DNA from: Leucobacter chinensis
GTDB lineage: Bacteria; Actinomycetota; Actinomycetes; Actinomycetales; Microbacteriaceae
Length of the DNA stretch: 64,000 bases
NCBI RefSeq assembly: GCF_019049105.1
Contig: NZ_JAHQZR010000002.1
Location: 310,001-374,000, forward strand
Direction of reading: 5' to 3'
Shown: positions 47,904 to 56,136 of the stretch, piece after piece
How positions within the stretch are numbered: position 1 is the first letter of the stretch
Layout: every line of letters starts with the position of its first letter
Notes under the pieces: model-generated
Told to the model about the DNA's origin: nothing
The model's input: the letters and a program-made list of their open reading frames with translations, nothing else
The model's database searches: none
Made by a program: the position numbers and the translations under genes

Positions 47904-48770
47904 GTGCATGTTTTGAGTATTAGTTCTTTAAAAGGCGGCGTCGGTAAGACGACGGTGACACTAGGCCTCGCCTCTGCAGCGTTCTCGCTGGGGTTGCGCA
48001 CCCTCGTTGTTGACCTTGACCCGCAGTCAGACGTTTCAACGGGCCTCGACGTATCGCCAACCGACGAGACCAAGAACATCGCAGATATTCTTGAGAATCC
48101 GAAGGATGTTCGCGACGCAATTCTCCCGAGTGGGTGGAACAAACACCACGACGGCGCAATCGACCTACTGCTCGGTAGCCCCTCGGCGATCAACTTCGAT
48201 GGCCCTCACCCAACCATGCGCGAAATCTGGAAGCTCGAAGAGGCGCTCGCAACGGTTGAGCCCGATTACGATCTCGTACTCATCGACAGCTCTCCCTCGC
48301 TCAACGCCCTGACACGCATTGCTTGGGCTGCGAGTGACCGCGTCGTCATCGTGACCGAGCCTGGGCTCTTCGCCGTTGCCGCAGCCGACCGTGCGCTCCG
48401 TGCGATCGAAGAGATCCGTACCGGCATCAGCCCGCGTCTCGAGCCGCTCGGCATCGTCATCAACCGGACGAAGCCCCAGTCAATGGAACACCAGTTCCGC
48501 ATTCGCGAGTTGCGCGAAATGTTCGGCGAGCTCATTCTTGACCCGCAGCTCCCAGAGCGCACTTCGCTCCAACAGGCACAGGGTGCGGCAAAGCCGCTGC
48601 ACATGTGGCCAGGTGAGTCAGTCCAAGAAATGGCCTCGCACTTCGACACGATTCTCGGCCAGGTACTCGATTCGGTCGGCTTCGATGTCGACACGCTGCG
48701 CAAGGCTCGTCGCACCTCGATCACTGCCACGCAGGCCGTCGTTGACGTGAACGCCGACGACGAGCAGTAG
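47904..48770 (+). CDS. ParA-family ATPase
   Basis: A ParA/MinD-like P-loop ATPase of 288 residues, starting at GTG. The deviant Walker A reads SLKGGVGKTTVTLG (8-21). Walker A' is VVDLDPQSDVSTGL near 36-49, and Walker B-like LVLIDSSPSLNALTR is near 125-139. No parB neighbour exists; it stands alone and is convergent with a MerR regulator. Such orphan ParA proteins can position chromosomes, plasmids or protein clusters. Similar solitary ParA genes occur in actinobacteria near xerD/scpAB, which are not here. Cargo is unknown. Confidence 0.92.
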   Translation: MHVLSISSLKGGVGKTTVTLGLASAAFSLGLRTLVVDLDPQSDVSTGLDVSPTDETKNIADILENPKDVRDAILPSGWNKHHDGAIDLLLGSPSAINFDGPHPTMREIWKLEEALATVEPDYDLVLIDSSPSLNALTRIAWAASDRVVIVTEPGLFAVAAADRALRAIEEIRTGISPRLEPLGIVINRTKPQSMEHQFRIRELREMFGELILDPQLPERTSLQQAQGAAKPLHMWPGESVQEMASHFDTILGQVLDSVGFDVDTLRKARRTSITATQAVVDVNADDEQ

Positions 48771-48797
48771 AACGCTCAAACACGCTCCACCCGTTTG

Positions 48798-48830
48798 TGT
48801 GCCGCACCCCCGTTTTGGAGGTGCGGCACA
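48798..48830 (+). terminator. Terminator after the ParA gene
   Basis: TGTGCCGCAC (48798-48807) pairs with GTGCGGCACA (48821-48830), with further partial C/G pairing within. It is 28 nt past the parA stop. No clear T-run follows, so the strength is uncertain. Confidence 0.7.
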
Positions 48831-48893
48831 GGCGTTTCTGAGGCCATTCACCGCGCTGCGCAGGCCTCTCGGCTCCTCGAAAACGCAACGAAA

Positions 48894-48929
48894 AAGCTCC
48901 GAGCGCGCAATAAGCGCGTCTCGGAGCTT
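48894..48929 (-). terminator. Terminator of the MerR gene at 48968-49540
   Basis: On the minus strand AAGCTCCGAG and CGCGC pair with GCGCG and CTCGGAGCTT (one bulged base), then TTTTT. It lies about 39 nt downstream of the merR stop. Confidence 0.85.
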
Positions 48930-48967
48930 CGGAAGATGCTGATGGGGCGTTATTTCCCGGTCAGCTC

Positions 48968-49540
48968 CTAAGAAATCTTTTTGGCTCGACGCTGTGCGAG
49001 CTCGTCAGAGGCCGAGTCGGTGACGATGACCTCCCGATGCTCTTCGAGGTCAACGAGCGTCGTTGAAACCTCCTGTAGCACCTTGCCCACGGCAATGCCG
49101 AAGACGCCCTGCCCCTGGCTCATCAGGTCAATAACCTCGTCGGGCGAGACACAGAGGTACACACCCGCGCCATCGCTCATGAGGGTCACCTCTGCGAGGT
49201 CTGAGACGCCCGAGGCGTGCAGCTGCTCGATAGCGGTGCGGATCTGCTGGAGCGAAATACCGGTGTCGAGCAGGCGCTTGACGAGCTTCAATACCAGGAT
49301 GTCGCGAAAGCTGTACAGGCGCTGCGTACCTGAGCCCGCCGCGCCACGCACGGTTGGCTCAACAAGACCAGTACGAGCCCAGTAATCGAGCTGGCGGTAG
49401 CTGATACCAGCAGCACGTGCCGCTACTGCGCCTTTGTAGCCACCGTCGGTGTCAGGCTTTGGGAGGCCGTCGTCAAACAGCAGAGCATCTCCGATTGCGT
49501 CGCTCGATTCACTCGACGGCGCATCTGGCCCCTGTTGCAT
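48968..49540 (-). CDS. MerR-type regulator, Rv1830-like
   Basis: A 190-residue MerR-type DNA-binding protein. HTH AARAAGISYRQLDYWARTGLVEPTVRG near 38-64; dimerisation helix RDILVLKLVKRLLDTGISLQQIRTAI near 77-102. The C-terminal region with a conserved CVSPDEVIDLMSQGQGVFGI near 130 matches the Rv1830 line. In mycobacteria this sits after a bifunctional nuclease and FtsR. That nuclease gene is missing: only 95 bp lie between the two regulators. Its target is unknown. Confidence 0.88.
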   Translation of the reverse strand: MQQGPDAPSSESSDAIGDALLFDDGLPKPDTDGGYKGAVAARAAGISYRQLDYWARTGLVEPTVRGAAGSGTQRLYSFRDILVLKLVKRLLDTGISLQQIRTAIEQLHASGVSDLAEVTLMSDGAGVYLCVSPDEVIDLMSQGQGVFGIAVGKVLQEVSTTLVDLEEHREVIVTDSASDELAQRRAKKIS

Positions 49541-49635
49541 GTTTGCCTCCCACGTATTGAACTCCCCTAACCGTACCCAGAGGGGTGCCCACTTTCAATG
49601 AACGACTCACCTTTTTTCGACGTGTCGTAAAAAAG

Positions 49636-50316
49636 TTATCGAGCGTTACCTAAAAGCGTATTCCGTAGCATACCCGAGCGCACCGCTTCGAGGTGTTCGA
49701 GCATCTCAAGAGCTTCTTCACGGGCGTTCAAATTTGCCTCAGGTCGGGCTCTCAACTGGGCCGCTTGGTGCAGCAACTCGGCCTCGCGTTCGACCGAGAC
49801 ACGCATCATGCGCAGGTGCCTCGGGGTGATGCCGCGCTGTTCAAGAGTCACGAGCGAGCGCAACTGCTCAAGCGCATCAGCTTGAAACACCTCAACCGCG
49901 GGCAAAAGACCAGCAGAGATCGCATCGCCGAGCAACTTGGGGCTCGCGCCAGTTTGTCGCATCAGCTCCTCACGGTTGAGGATCGTGACGGGACGCAGCA
50001 TCGAGGTGGTCCCTGCCGCCGCGCCTGGAATCTCTGGAGACTTCCCGTCATCGAGATCTTGCAGGTACTCCGCGATGACTTTAAGTGGCAAATAATGATC
50101 CCGTTGCAGCGTCAACACGAGCCGAATACGGTCAATGTGCGCCTGACTGAACTTGCGGTAGCCCGAGCTCGTTCGCTCTGGCGTAACAAGCCCACGGTCT
50201 TCAAGAAAACGAAGTTTCGAGAGTGTGAGGTCGTCAAAGTCAGCGCTCAGCCGGTCGAGCACCTGCCCGATACTGAGCCGATCCCCCCGCGACTTTGCGG
50301 CACCAGCCGCGGTCAT
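49636..50316 (-). CDS. ftsR: MerR-type regulator FtsR
   Basis: A 226-residue MerR-type regulator of the FtsR line (Rv1828, cg1631), known in Corynebacterium to activate ftsZ. The N-terminal HTH reads LSIGQVLDRLSADFDDLTLSKLRFLEDRGLV (15-45), with wing SGYRKFSQAHIDRIRLVL. The C-terminal part is helical (LEQRGITPRHLRMMRVSVEREAELLHQ). It is coupled to garA by a 4-nt overlap, the order garA-ftsR shared with mycobacteria. ftsZ is 26 kb away, with a candidate site in its leader. Confidence 0.9.
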   Translation of the reverse strand: MTAAGAAKSRGDRLSIGQVLDRLSADFDDLTLSKLRFLEDRGLVTPERTSSGYRKFSQAHIDRIRLVLTLQRDHYLPLKVIAEYLQDLDDGKSPEIPGAAAGTTSMLRPVTILNREELMRQTGASPKLLGDAISAGLLPAVEVFQADALEQLRSLVTLEQRGITPRHLRMMRVSVEREAELLHQAAQLRARPEANLNAREEALEMLEHLEAVRSGMLRNTLLGNAR

Positions 50317-50783
50317 GAGAAATCTTCACCAGCCAGGTCAAACCGTGACGGGAAAAACGTGAACTTGAACTTGCCCACCTGCACCTCGACGCCGTCGGCG
50401 AGCACCACGGTGCCATCGATGCGGCTACCGCCGACAAAAGTACCGTTCAGTGAGCCCAGGTCGCGCACCGAGAAGGTGGTGCCCTCGCGGCTGAACTCGG
50501 CATGCTTGCGCGAGACGGTCACATCGTCAAGAAAAATGTCGACCTCGGGGTGGCGGCCTGCAACCGTCGAAGCCTGGTCGAGCAAAAAGCGTGCGCCAAG
50601 ATCGGGGCCGCGACGAACGACAAGAAGCGCGGCGCCTGATGGCAGCGACTTCACCGCCTCAATTTCGTCAACTGAGAGGTCGGTTACGCGTGACCGAATC
50701 ACAGAGTTCACGTCTTCGCGGAAACGCTCCGTCTGAAAGACTCCTCCGTCTGCCGGCTTGCGACTTGAGCTTTCGATGTTCAC
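50313..50783 (-). CDS. garA: FHA-domain protein, GarA/OdhI-like, without phospho-Thr pair
   Basis: A 156-residue protein with a C-terminal FHA domain (about 68-140; motifs VAGRHPEVDIFLDD, VSRKHAEFS, LGSLNGTFVGG). GarA/OdhI switches TCA-cycle enzymes (2-oxoglutarate dehydrogenase, glutamate dehydrogenase) when PknB or PknG phosphorylates its N-terminal ETTSVF motif, and binds it back to its own FHA. Here the aligned segment reads ADGGVFQTERF, so the TT pair is replaced by DG and SS is earlier (SSSRKP). The domain keeps its phospho-binding residues. It may be a permanently open or closed form, or be switched by other residues. It overlaps ftsR. Confidence 0.9.
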   Translation of the reverse strand: MNIESSSRKPADGGVFQTERFREDVNSVIRSRVTDLSVDEIEAVKSLPSGAALLVVRRGPDLGARFLLDQASTVAGRHPEVDIFLDDVTVSRKHAEFSREGTTFSVRDLGSLNGTFVGGSRIDGTVVLADGVEVQVGKFKFTFFPSRFDLAGEDFS

Positions 50784-50878
50784 CGAACCTCCTACCCTCT
50801 ATTGACTGTCCCGTCTACGCTACCGTAGGTCGCTGAGACACGCACAATTTCTTGTGTGATTGCGACTGAAGTTTTCGA

Positions 50879-52354
50879 TTATGACCAGCCAGGCTTTTCG
50901 TGCCGCTCAAGAAACTCAAAAACGCGCAACGAGTCGACACCGGGAAAGGTTCCTGTCGGCAGTGCCGCGAGTAGGCTCGTGGGCGTTGCTGCCTCGGGCC
51001 ACGCGTTGTGCCCCCACTTCTCGCCCAGGTCATCTGGCGCCGATCGGCAGCACGATTCTTCCGGGCACCACGAGCGGGTGCGGTGCGGGGTGTCACGCCC
51101 GCGAAACCACTTCACTTCGTCGAATGGCACTCCGACGCTCACCGAGAAGTCGCCCTCTTTTGCCCCCTCGATGCGCGAGGTGCACCAGTACGTTCGCCCG
51201 TCTGGCATGTCGGTGTACTGATACCAGGGGTTAAAGCGGTCTGCCTGCCCGAACACCGTGCGCGCGGTCCAACGCCTGCAGACGGTCGCCCCTTCGAAGG
51301 CCCCAAGCACGTCACTCGGAAAGCGTACGTGATCATTCTCATAGGCTTTAATGAGCGTGCCCGACTCGTGCACCTTCATGAAGTGCACGGGAATATCGAG
51401 GCGCTCGGTCGCGAGGTTCGTGAAGCGGTGGGCGGCCATCTCGTACGAGACCGCAAAGGCGTCACGCAGATCTTCCATCGAAATTTGCCGCTGCTTGCGG
51501 GCATTCTCAAGAAACGCAACCGCGGGCTCCTCCGGCACGAGCACCGCGCCGGCCAGATAGTTCGCCTCAACGCGCTGTCGCAAGAACTCGTCATACCCGG
51601 TCGGCTCTTCGTGGCCGCACACGATGCTCGCGAGCGCGCGAACGATCGGAGTTCTGCTGTAGCGGGTGTTGCCGTGGCTCCCAAGGTAGATGCGCCCGTT
51701 GCGCTTGTCGACCACCGAGCGCGTCGAGTGCGGCAGGTCGTTCACGTAGTGCAGCGAGTAGCCGAGTCGCTCAGCAATGTCAGCCACGGTCCGCTGCGAA
51801 ACGGGGCCACCCGTATAGCCCGAAACAGCGAGCAGTTCTTTGGCGTGCGCCTCGAGTTCGGCGAAATAGTTGTTGCGCACCCGCATGTCTTTACGAAGCT
51901 CGGTGTTCGTGCGCCGCGCCTCCTCTGGCGTTGCCGCGCGCTCACGGTGCAGCCGCGTGACCTCTTCGTGCAACGCGAGCACGGCCCGCAGCGTCTCATC
52001 GTTCGTCGCCGATGAAACGCGGATCGGCTCAATGCCGAGCGTCTGAAAGACCGGCCCACGTTGCGCTCGTTCGACAGCGATCTCGAGCGCTTCCCTTTCG
52101 CCCACCTCATGAATGTCGAGCAACGATGCGGCACTCGTGCCGAGCGCCTGAGCAATGCGGCGGATCATCGTGAGCTTTGGCTCCCGTCGCCCGTTCTCGA
52201 TCGCCGAGAGCTGCGAGGGGGCCCGGTCAATCTTTGCCGCGAGCTGCTCGAGCGTAAAACCGCTCTCTTTGCGGCGAGCGCGAATGTTGCGACCGAGGGT
52301 GAGCGCGTCGAGCGACTCTTGGTCGTCGTCGACTTCGTGAGCGTCTTCAATCAT
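50879..52354 (-). CDS. ramB: RamB-like regulator of acetate and glyoxylate metabolism
   Basis: An XRE-type regulator with a C-terminal IrrE-like and short-chain fatty acid regulator domain. 491 residues from the ATG at 52354. HTH NIRARRKESGFTLEQLAAKIDRAPSQLSAIENGRREPK lies near 23-60. The middle (about 175-300) holds the IrrE-like region with HYVNDLPHS, and LAGAVLVPEEPAVAFLENARKQ. Cysteines occur near the C-terminus. RamB represses glyoxylate-cycle genes in Corynebacterium and Mycobacterium. It is divergent from malate synthase with 143 bp between, which supports that role. Confidence 0.9.
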   Translation of the reverse strand: MIEDAHEVDDDQESLDALTLGRNIRARRKESGFTLEQLAAKIDRAPSQLSAIENGRREPKLTMIRRIAQALGTSAASLLDIHEVGEREALEIAVERAQRGPVFQTLGIEPIRVSSATNDETLRAVLALHEEVTRLHRERAATPEEARRTNTELRKDMRVRNNYFAELEAHAKELLAVSGYTGGPVSQRTVADIAERLGYSLHYVNDLPHSTRSVVDKRNGRIYLGSHGNTRYSRTPIVRALASIVCGHEEPTGYDEFLRQRVEANYLAGAVLVPEEPAVAFLENARKQRQISMEDLRDAFAVSYEMAAHRFTNLATERLDIPVHFMKVHESGTLIKAYENDHVRFPSDVLGAFEGATVCRRWTARTVFGQADRFNPWYQYTDMPDGRTYWCTSRIEGAKEGDFSVSVGVPFDEVKWFRGRDTPHRTRSWCPEESCCRSAPDDLGEKWGHNAWPEAATPTSLLAALPTGTFPGVDSLRVFEFLERHEKPGWS

Positions 52355-52392
52355 GCCCTCATGATGACACACGAGGGTTATTTCTCACAAAC

Positions 52393-52409
52393 AGAAATAT
52401 CGCATTTCT
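52393..52409. promoter_or_regulatory. Palindrome in the ramB-aceB gap
   Basis: AGAAAT-ATCGC-ATTTCT (52393-52398, 52404-52409) is a perfect 6-bp inverted repeat 39 nt upstream of ramB and 89 nt upstream of aceB, in an otherwise AT-rich segment. A regulator such as RamB could bind there. It is not the published RamB consensus as I know it. Confidence 0.4.
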
Positions 52410-52497
52410 TCACCCTCAAATTGGTCACCCGGCGGGGTTGACGGGCTTCAGAATGTAATCAACCCACTCATTTTCAACGAAGAACAAGGAGCACCTC

Positions 52498-54189
52498 ATG
52501 TCTCTCACCATGTCTCCCACTCACGCCGATAACGGCCAAGCGTTTGCAACGAACGCGACGACCACCGTGGCTCCCCCGGCTACCGGCCGCCACCGCATCG
52601 AGGTCATCGGCCCCATGCACGATCGCTACGACGAGATCCTCACCGAAGAGGCGCTCCAGTTCGTCGCCGACCTGCACCGCATGTTTGCAAGCGGCCGTCA
52701 CGACCGCCTCGCCGATCGCCAGCGTCGTCGCTTTGAAATCGGCAACGGCCGCGATCCGCACTTCCGTGCCGACACGAAGCACATTCGCGAAGACCTGACG
52801 TGGAAGGTCGCTCCCCCGGCGCCCGGCCTCACCGACCGCCGCGTCGAGATCACCGGCCCAACCGACCCGAAGATGGCCATCAACGCCCTGAACTCAGGTG
52901 CGAACGTGTGGCTCGCTGACCAGGAAGACGCGACAAGCCCCACCTGGCGCAACGTGATCGGCGGCCAACTGAGCCTGTTCGATGCGATTCGTGAGCAGCT
53001 CGAGTTCACGAGCCCCGAGGGCAAAGAGTACCGTGTCACCGCGGAGCAGACCCCGACGATCGTCATGAGGCCTCGCGGCTGGCACCTCGTCGAGAAGCAC
53101 CTGCGTTACATCACCCCTCACGGCCAGGGCAGCGCAACCTCTGGCAGCCTCGTTGATTTTGGTCTGTACGCATTCCACAACGCAGCCGAGCTCGTCGCGC
53201 GTGGCCGCGGCCCCTACTTCTACATTCCGAAGATCGAGTCGAGCGAAGAGGCGCTGCTGTGGAACGAGATCTTCACGTACACCGAGTCGGTTCTCGGGCT
53301 CGAGCACGGCACGATTCGCGCGACCGTACTCATCGAGACGCTGCCCGCCGCGTTTGAGATGGAAGAGATTCTCTACGTCATGCGTGACCATATCTCGGGC
53401 TTGAACGCCGGCCGCTGGGACTACATCTTCTCGATCATCAAGCACTACCGTGGCCGTGGCGCCCGCTTCGTTCTGCCCGACCGCAGCGAGGTGACGATGA
53501 CGGTGCCGTTTATGCGGGCTTACACCGAGCTGCTCGTGAAGACCTGCCACCGCCGCGGCGCCATGGCAATCGGCGGCATGAGCGCGTTCATCCCGAACCG
53601 TCGTGACCCCGAGGTTACCCGCAACGCCGAAGAGAAGGTTCACGCTGACAAGGAGCGCGAGGCAAACGACGGCTTTGACGGTACCTGGGTTGCACACCCT
53701 GATCTCATTCCCATCGCACGGGCAGCTTTCACCGAGGTGCTCGGTGATCGCCCGAACCAGCTCGATCGACAGCGCGACGACGTCACCGTGACCGAGGCCG
53801 ACCTGCTCAACATGCACATCGGTCGCGACATCACCGACGAGGGAGTGCGTGAAAACGTTTCGATCGGCATCCGCTACATCGAGTCGTGGCTGCGCGGCGT
53901 AGGCGCCGCAGCGATCGACAACCTCATGGAAGATGCGGCGACGGCCGAGATTAGCCGCTCACAGATCTGGCAGTGGATCCACCAGGATCAGAAGACGGCC
54001 GAGGGAACCCCGATCAAGGCGGCGTGGGTGCGCGAGCTCATCGCCGATTTCCTCGAGAACACCCCTCGACAGGAGGGCGACCGCTTCGATACCGCGGCAG
54101 AGATCTTCGCAGAGGTTGCCCTCGGCGAGACCTTCCCGACGTTCCTGACGGTCTCGGCCTACAGCACGCACCTCGTCGAAACCGAGTAA
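52498..54189 (+). CDS. aceB: Malate synthase A
   Basis: Malate synthase condenses glyoxylate and acetyl-CoA in the glyoxylate shunt. 563 residues, the size of the A form. Signature RDHISGLNAGRWDYIF near 296-311; substrate segment ADQEDATSPTWRNV; and the later TMTVPFMRAYTELLVKTCHRRGAMAIGGM with catalytic residues. AAGGAG precedes the ATG (52484-52490). Isocitrate lyase is not in the window. It is divergent from ramB and followed by a strong hairpin. Confidence 0.97.
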   Translation: MSLTMSPTHADNGQAFATNATTTVAPPATGRHRIEVIGPMHDRYDEILTEEALQFVADLHRMFASGRHDRLADRQRRRFEIGNGRDPHFRADTKHIREDLTWKVAPPAPGLTDRRVEITGPTDPKMAINALNSGANVWLADQEDATSPTWRNVIGGQLSLFDAIREQLEFTSPEGKEYRVTAEQTPTIVMRPRGWHLVEKHLRYITPHGQGSATSGSLVDFGLYAFHNAAELVARGRGPYFYIPKIESSEEALLWNEIFTYTESVLGLEHGTIRATVLIETLPAAFEMEEILYVMRDHISGLNAGRWDYIFSIIKHYRGRGARFVLPDRSEVTMTVPFMRAYTELLVKTCHRRGAMAIGGMSAFIPNRRDPEVTRNAEEKVHADKEREANDGFDGTWVAHPDLIPIARAAFTEVLGDRPNQLDRQRDDVTVTEADLLNMHIGRDITDEGVRENVSIGIRYIESWLRGVGAAAIDNLMEDAATAEISRSQIWQWIHQDQKTAEGTPIKAAWVRELIADFLENTPRQEGDRFDTAAEIFAEVALGETFPTFLTVSAYSTHLVETE

Positions 54190-54202
54190 GAGAGTAAGCC
54201 AG

Positions 54203-54252
54203 CGTTTTGCTCGCATTGTGGTCAGGGAGACGGCCACAATGCGAGCAAAACG
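54203..54252 (+). terminator. Long hairpin after malate synthase
   Basis: A perfect 19-bp stem CGTTTTGCTCGCATTGTGG (54203-54221) and its complement (54234-54252), 12-nt loop. It is 14 nt after the aceB stop. No strong T-run follows, but the stem is very stable. Confidence 0.85.
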
Positions 54253-54300
54253 TTATTGTGCGGTCTGTACTTCGCACACAAACCCAGTGAGAATAGGGTC

Positions 54301-55950
54301 ATGACAACAGAACGAACTGTTCCTCTGCTCAGCGCACGTGACGTCTCGATCGATTTTCGCACGATGGACGGTGTGGTTCACGCGGTGCAAGATGTCAGCT
54401 TCGAGATTTCGCCCGGCGAAACCGTTGCGATCGTTGGCGAGTCGGGGTCGGGCAAGTCGACAACCGCCATGGCCCTCATCGGTCTTCTCGCCTCGGGCGG
54501 CCACGTCGCCTCAGGCAGCATCACGCTCGACGGTAACGAGCTCGTGGGGGCCTCAGAGTCGACGCTCCGCGGCATTCGCGGCCGTGACATCGGCATGGTG
54601 CCACAAGACCCCATGTCAAACCTCAACCCCGTCTCGAAGATCGGCACTCAGGTCGCCGAAACCCTTCTCGCCCACGGCCTCGCGACGAGACACACGGTCG
54701 ACGCCAAAGTAATCGAGGCGCTCGAAGCAGCAGGCATCCCCAAAGCCGAGCGCCGCGCCAAGCAGTACCCGCACGAACTCTCGGGCGGCCTGCGCCAACG
54801 TGCCCTCATCGCGATCGGCCTCGCCTGCAACCCCCGCCTGCTTATCGCCGACGAGCCCACGAGCGCGCTTGACGTCACGGTGCAGCAAACCATTCTCGAT
54901 CAGCTTGACGTCATGACCACCGAGCTCGGCACGAGTGTGCTGCTCATCACTCACGACCTGGGCCTTGCCGCTGAACGCGCCGAGCGCGTCATCGTCATGT
55001 ACCGAGGCCGCATCGTCGAGCAGGGTCCCGCCCTCGAAATTCTCGAGAACCCGCAACATCCCTACACGCAGTCGCTCGTGCAGGCAGCCCCCTCGGTCGC
55101 CGCCGCCCGTCTGCAACCCGCCGCCCACGAGCCGGCCGTGCGCGACGCGGCCGAGACCGCCCCAACAGACACCATCGTCGAGATCGAAAACCTCACGAAG
55201 GTGTACCCCGTGCGCGGCATGAAAGACGGTTTTCACGCGGTGAGTAACGTCTCGCTCGAGATTCCCCGCGGCAAGACCGTCTCAATTGTTGGCGAATCGG
55301 GCTCAGGCAAAACGACCACCGCACGCATGCTCCTCAAGGTGATCGAACCGACGAACGGCACGATCCGCTTCGAGGGCAAAGACATCTCAAAGCTCACGAA
55401 GGCCGAAACCCGAGACTTTCGTCAGCGAGTGCAGCCCGTCTTCCAAGACCCCTACTCGAGCCTCAACCCAATGTTCACGATCGAGAGGCTCGTCGGCGAA
55501 CCCCTCGAGTTCTACAAGCGCGGCGATGCCAAGTGGCGCCGCGAGCGGGTCAAAGAGCTGCTCGACAAGGTTGCGTTGCCCCAGTCGCTCATGCGTCGCT
55601 ACCCATCAGAACTTTCGGGCGGCCAGCGACAGCGCGTCGCGATTGCCCGCGCCCTCGCTCTTGAGCCCGACCTCATCGTCTGCGACGAGCCGGTCTCGGC
55701 GCTCGATGTGCTCGTGCAAGACCAGATTCTCACGTTGCTGAGCGACCTGCAGCGAGAGCAAGGTCTCAGCTACCTCTTCATCTCGCACGACCTCGCGGTC
55801 GTGCGCCTCATCAGCGACTACGTCTGCGTCATGAAAGATGGCGAACTCGTCGAGGCCGCAACGAGCGAGGAGATCTTCGCGAACCCCCGCGACCCGTACA
55901 CGCGCCGCCTACTCGCGTCGATTCCGGGCAACGCACTGAACATCGCGTAG
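54301..55950 (+). CDS. Fused DppD-DppF oligopeptide ABC transporter ATPase
   Basis: One chain of 549 residues with two full ABC ATPase domains, equivalent to DppD and DppF joined. Domain 1: Walker [13 protein letters not shown] (44-55), signature LSGGLRQRA, Walker [13 protein letters not shown]. Domain 2: [13 protein letters not shown] (near 330-342), signature [13 protein letters not shown], Walker [13 protein letters not shown]. It powers uptake of dipeptides or oligopeptides with DppABC. It is on the plus strand while dppC-B-A follow on the minus strand, convergent, separated by the second palindrome. Confidence 0.95.
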   Translation: MTTERTVPLLSARDVSIDFRTMDGVVHAVQDVSFEISPGETVAIVGESGSGKSTTAMALIGLLASGGHVASGSITLDGNELVGASESTLRGIRGRDIGMVPQDPMSNLNPVSKIGTQVAETLLAHGLATRHTVDAKVIEALEAAGIPKAERRAKQYPHELSGGLRQRALIAIGLACNPRLLIADEPTSALDVTVQQTILDQLDVMTTELGTSVLLITHDLGLAAERAERVIVMYRGRIVEQGPALEILENPQHPYTQSLVQAAPSVAAARLQPAAHEPAVRDAAETAPTDTIVEIENLTKVYPVRGMKDGFHAVSNVSLEIPRGKTVSIVGESGSGKTTTARMLLKVIEPTNGTIRFEGKDISKLTKAETRDFRQRVQPVFQDPYSSLNPMFTIERLVGEPLEFYKRGDAKWRRERVKELLDKVALPQSLMRRYPSELSGGQRQRVAIARALALEPDLIVCDEPVSALDVLVQDQILTLLSDLQREQGLSYLFISHDLAVVRLISDYVCVMKDGELVEAATSEEIFANPRDPYTRRLLASIPGNALNIA

Positions 55951-56027
55951 GCCTGGCTCCGCCTGGCCACCTCGACGCTTTCCTGCGAGGGGAGCAACGT
56001 CGGCCTCCCCCGCGGTCACCGGCGTCT

Positions 56028-56079
56028 ACTTGACGAAAAGCAGGGTGTTTCGCGGTAAACACCCTGCTTTTCGTCAAGT
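56028..56079. repeat. Long palindrome, copy 2, between dppDF and dppC
   Basis: A 23-bp perfect stem ACTTGACGAAAAGCAGGG... (56028-56050) and its complement (56057-56079), loop CGCGGT. The inner arms match copy 1 at 42907-42952 exactly over 19 bp, and outside the right arm the shared CAAGTGAAC follows. It lies between convergent genes. Either a repeated palindromic element or a used bidirectional terminator. Confidence 0.92.
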
Positions 56080-56136
56080 GAACGAGAAAACGACGCGCAA
56101 ACAGCTGCCCGAGCACCGAGCGCGAAACCCCGCCCG

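Noticed and set aside
52430-52466. Promoter TTGACG with a -10 element before aceB
   Set aside because: The TTGACG is clear, but no good -10 box falls at the right spacing.
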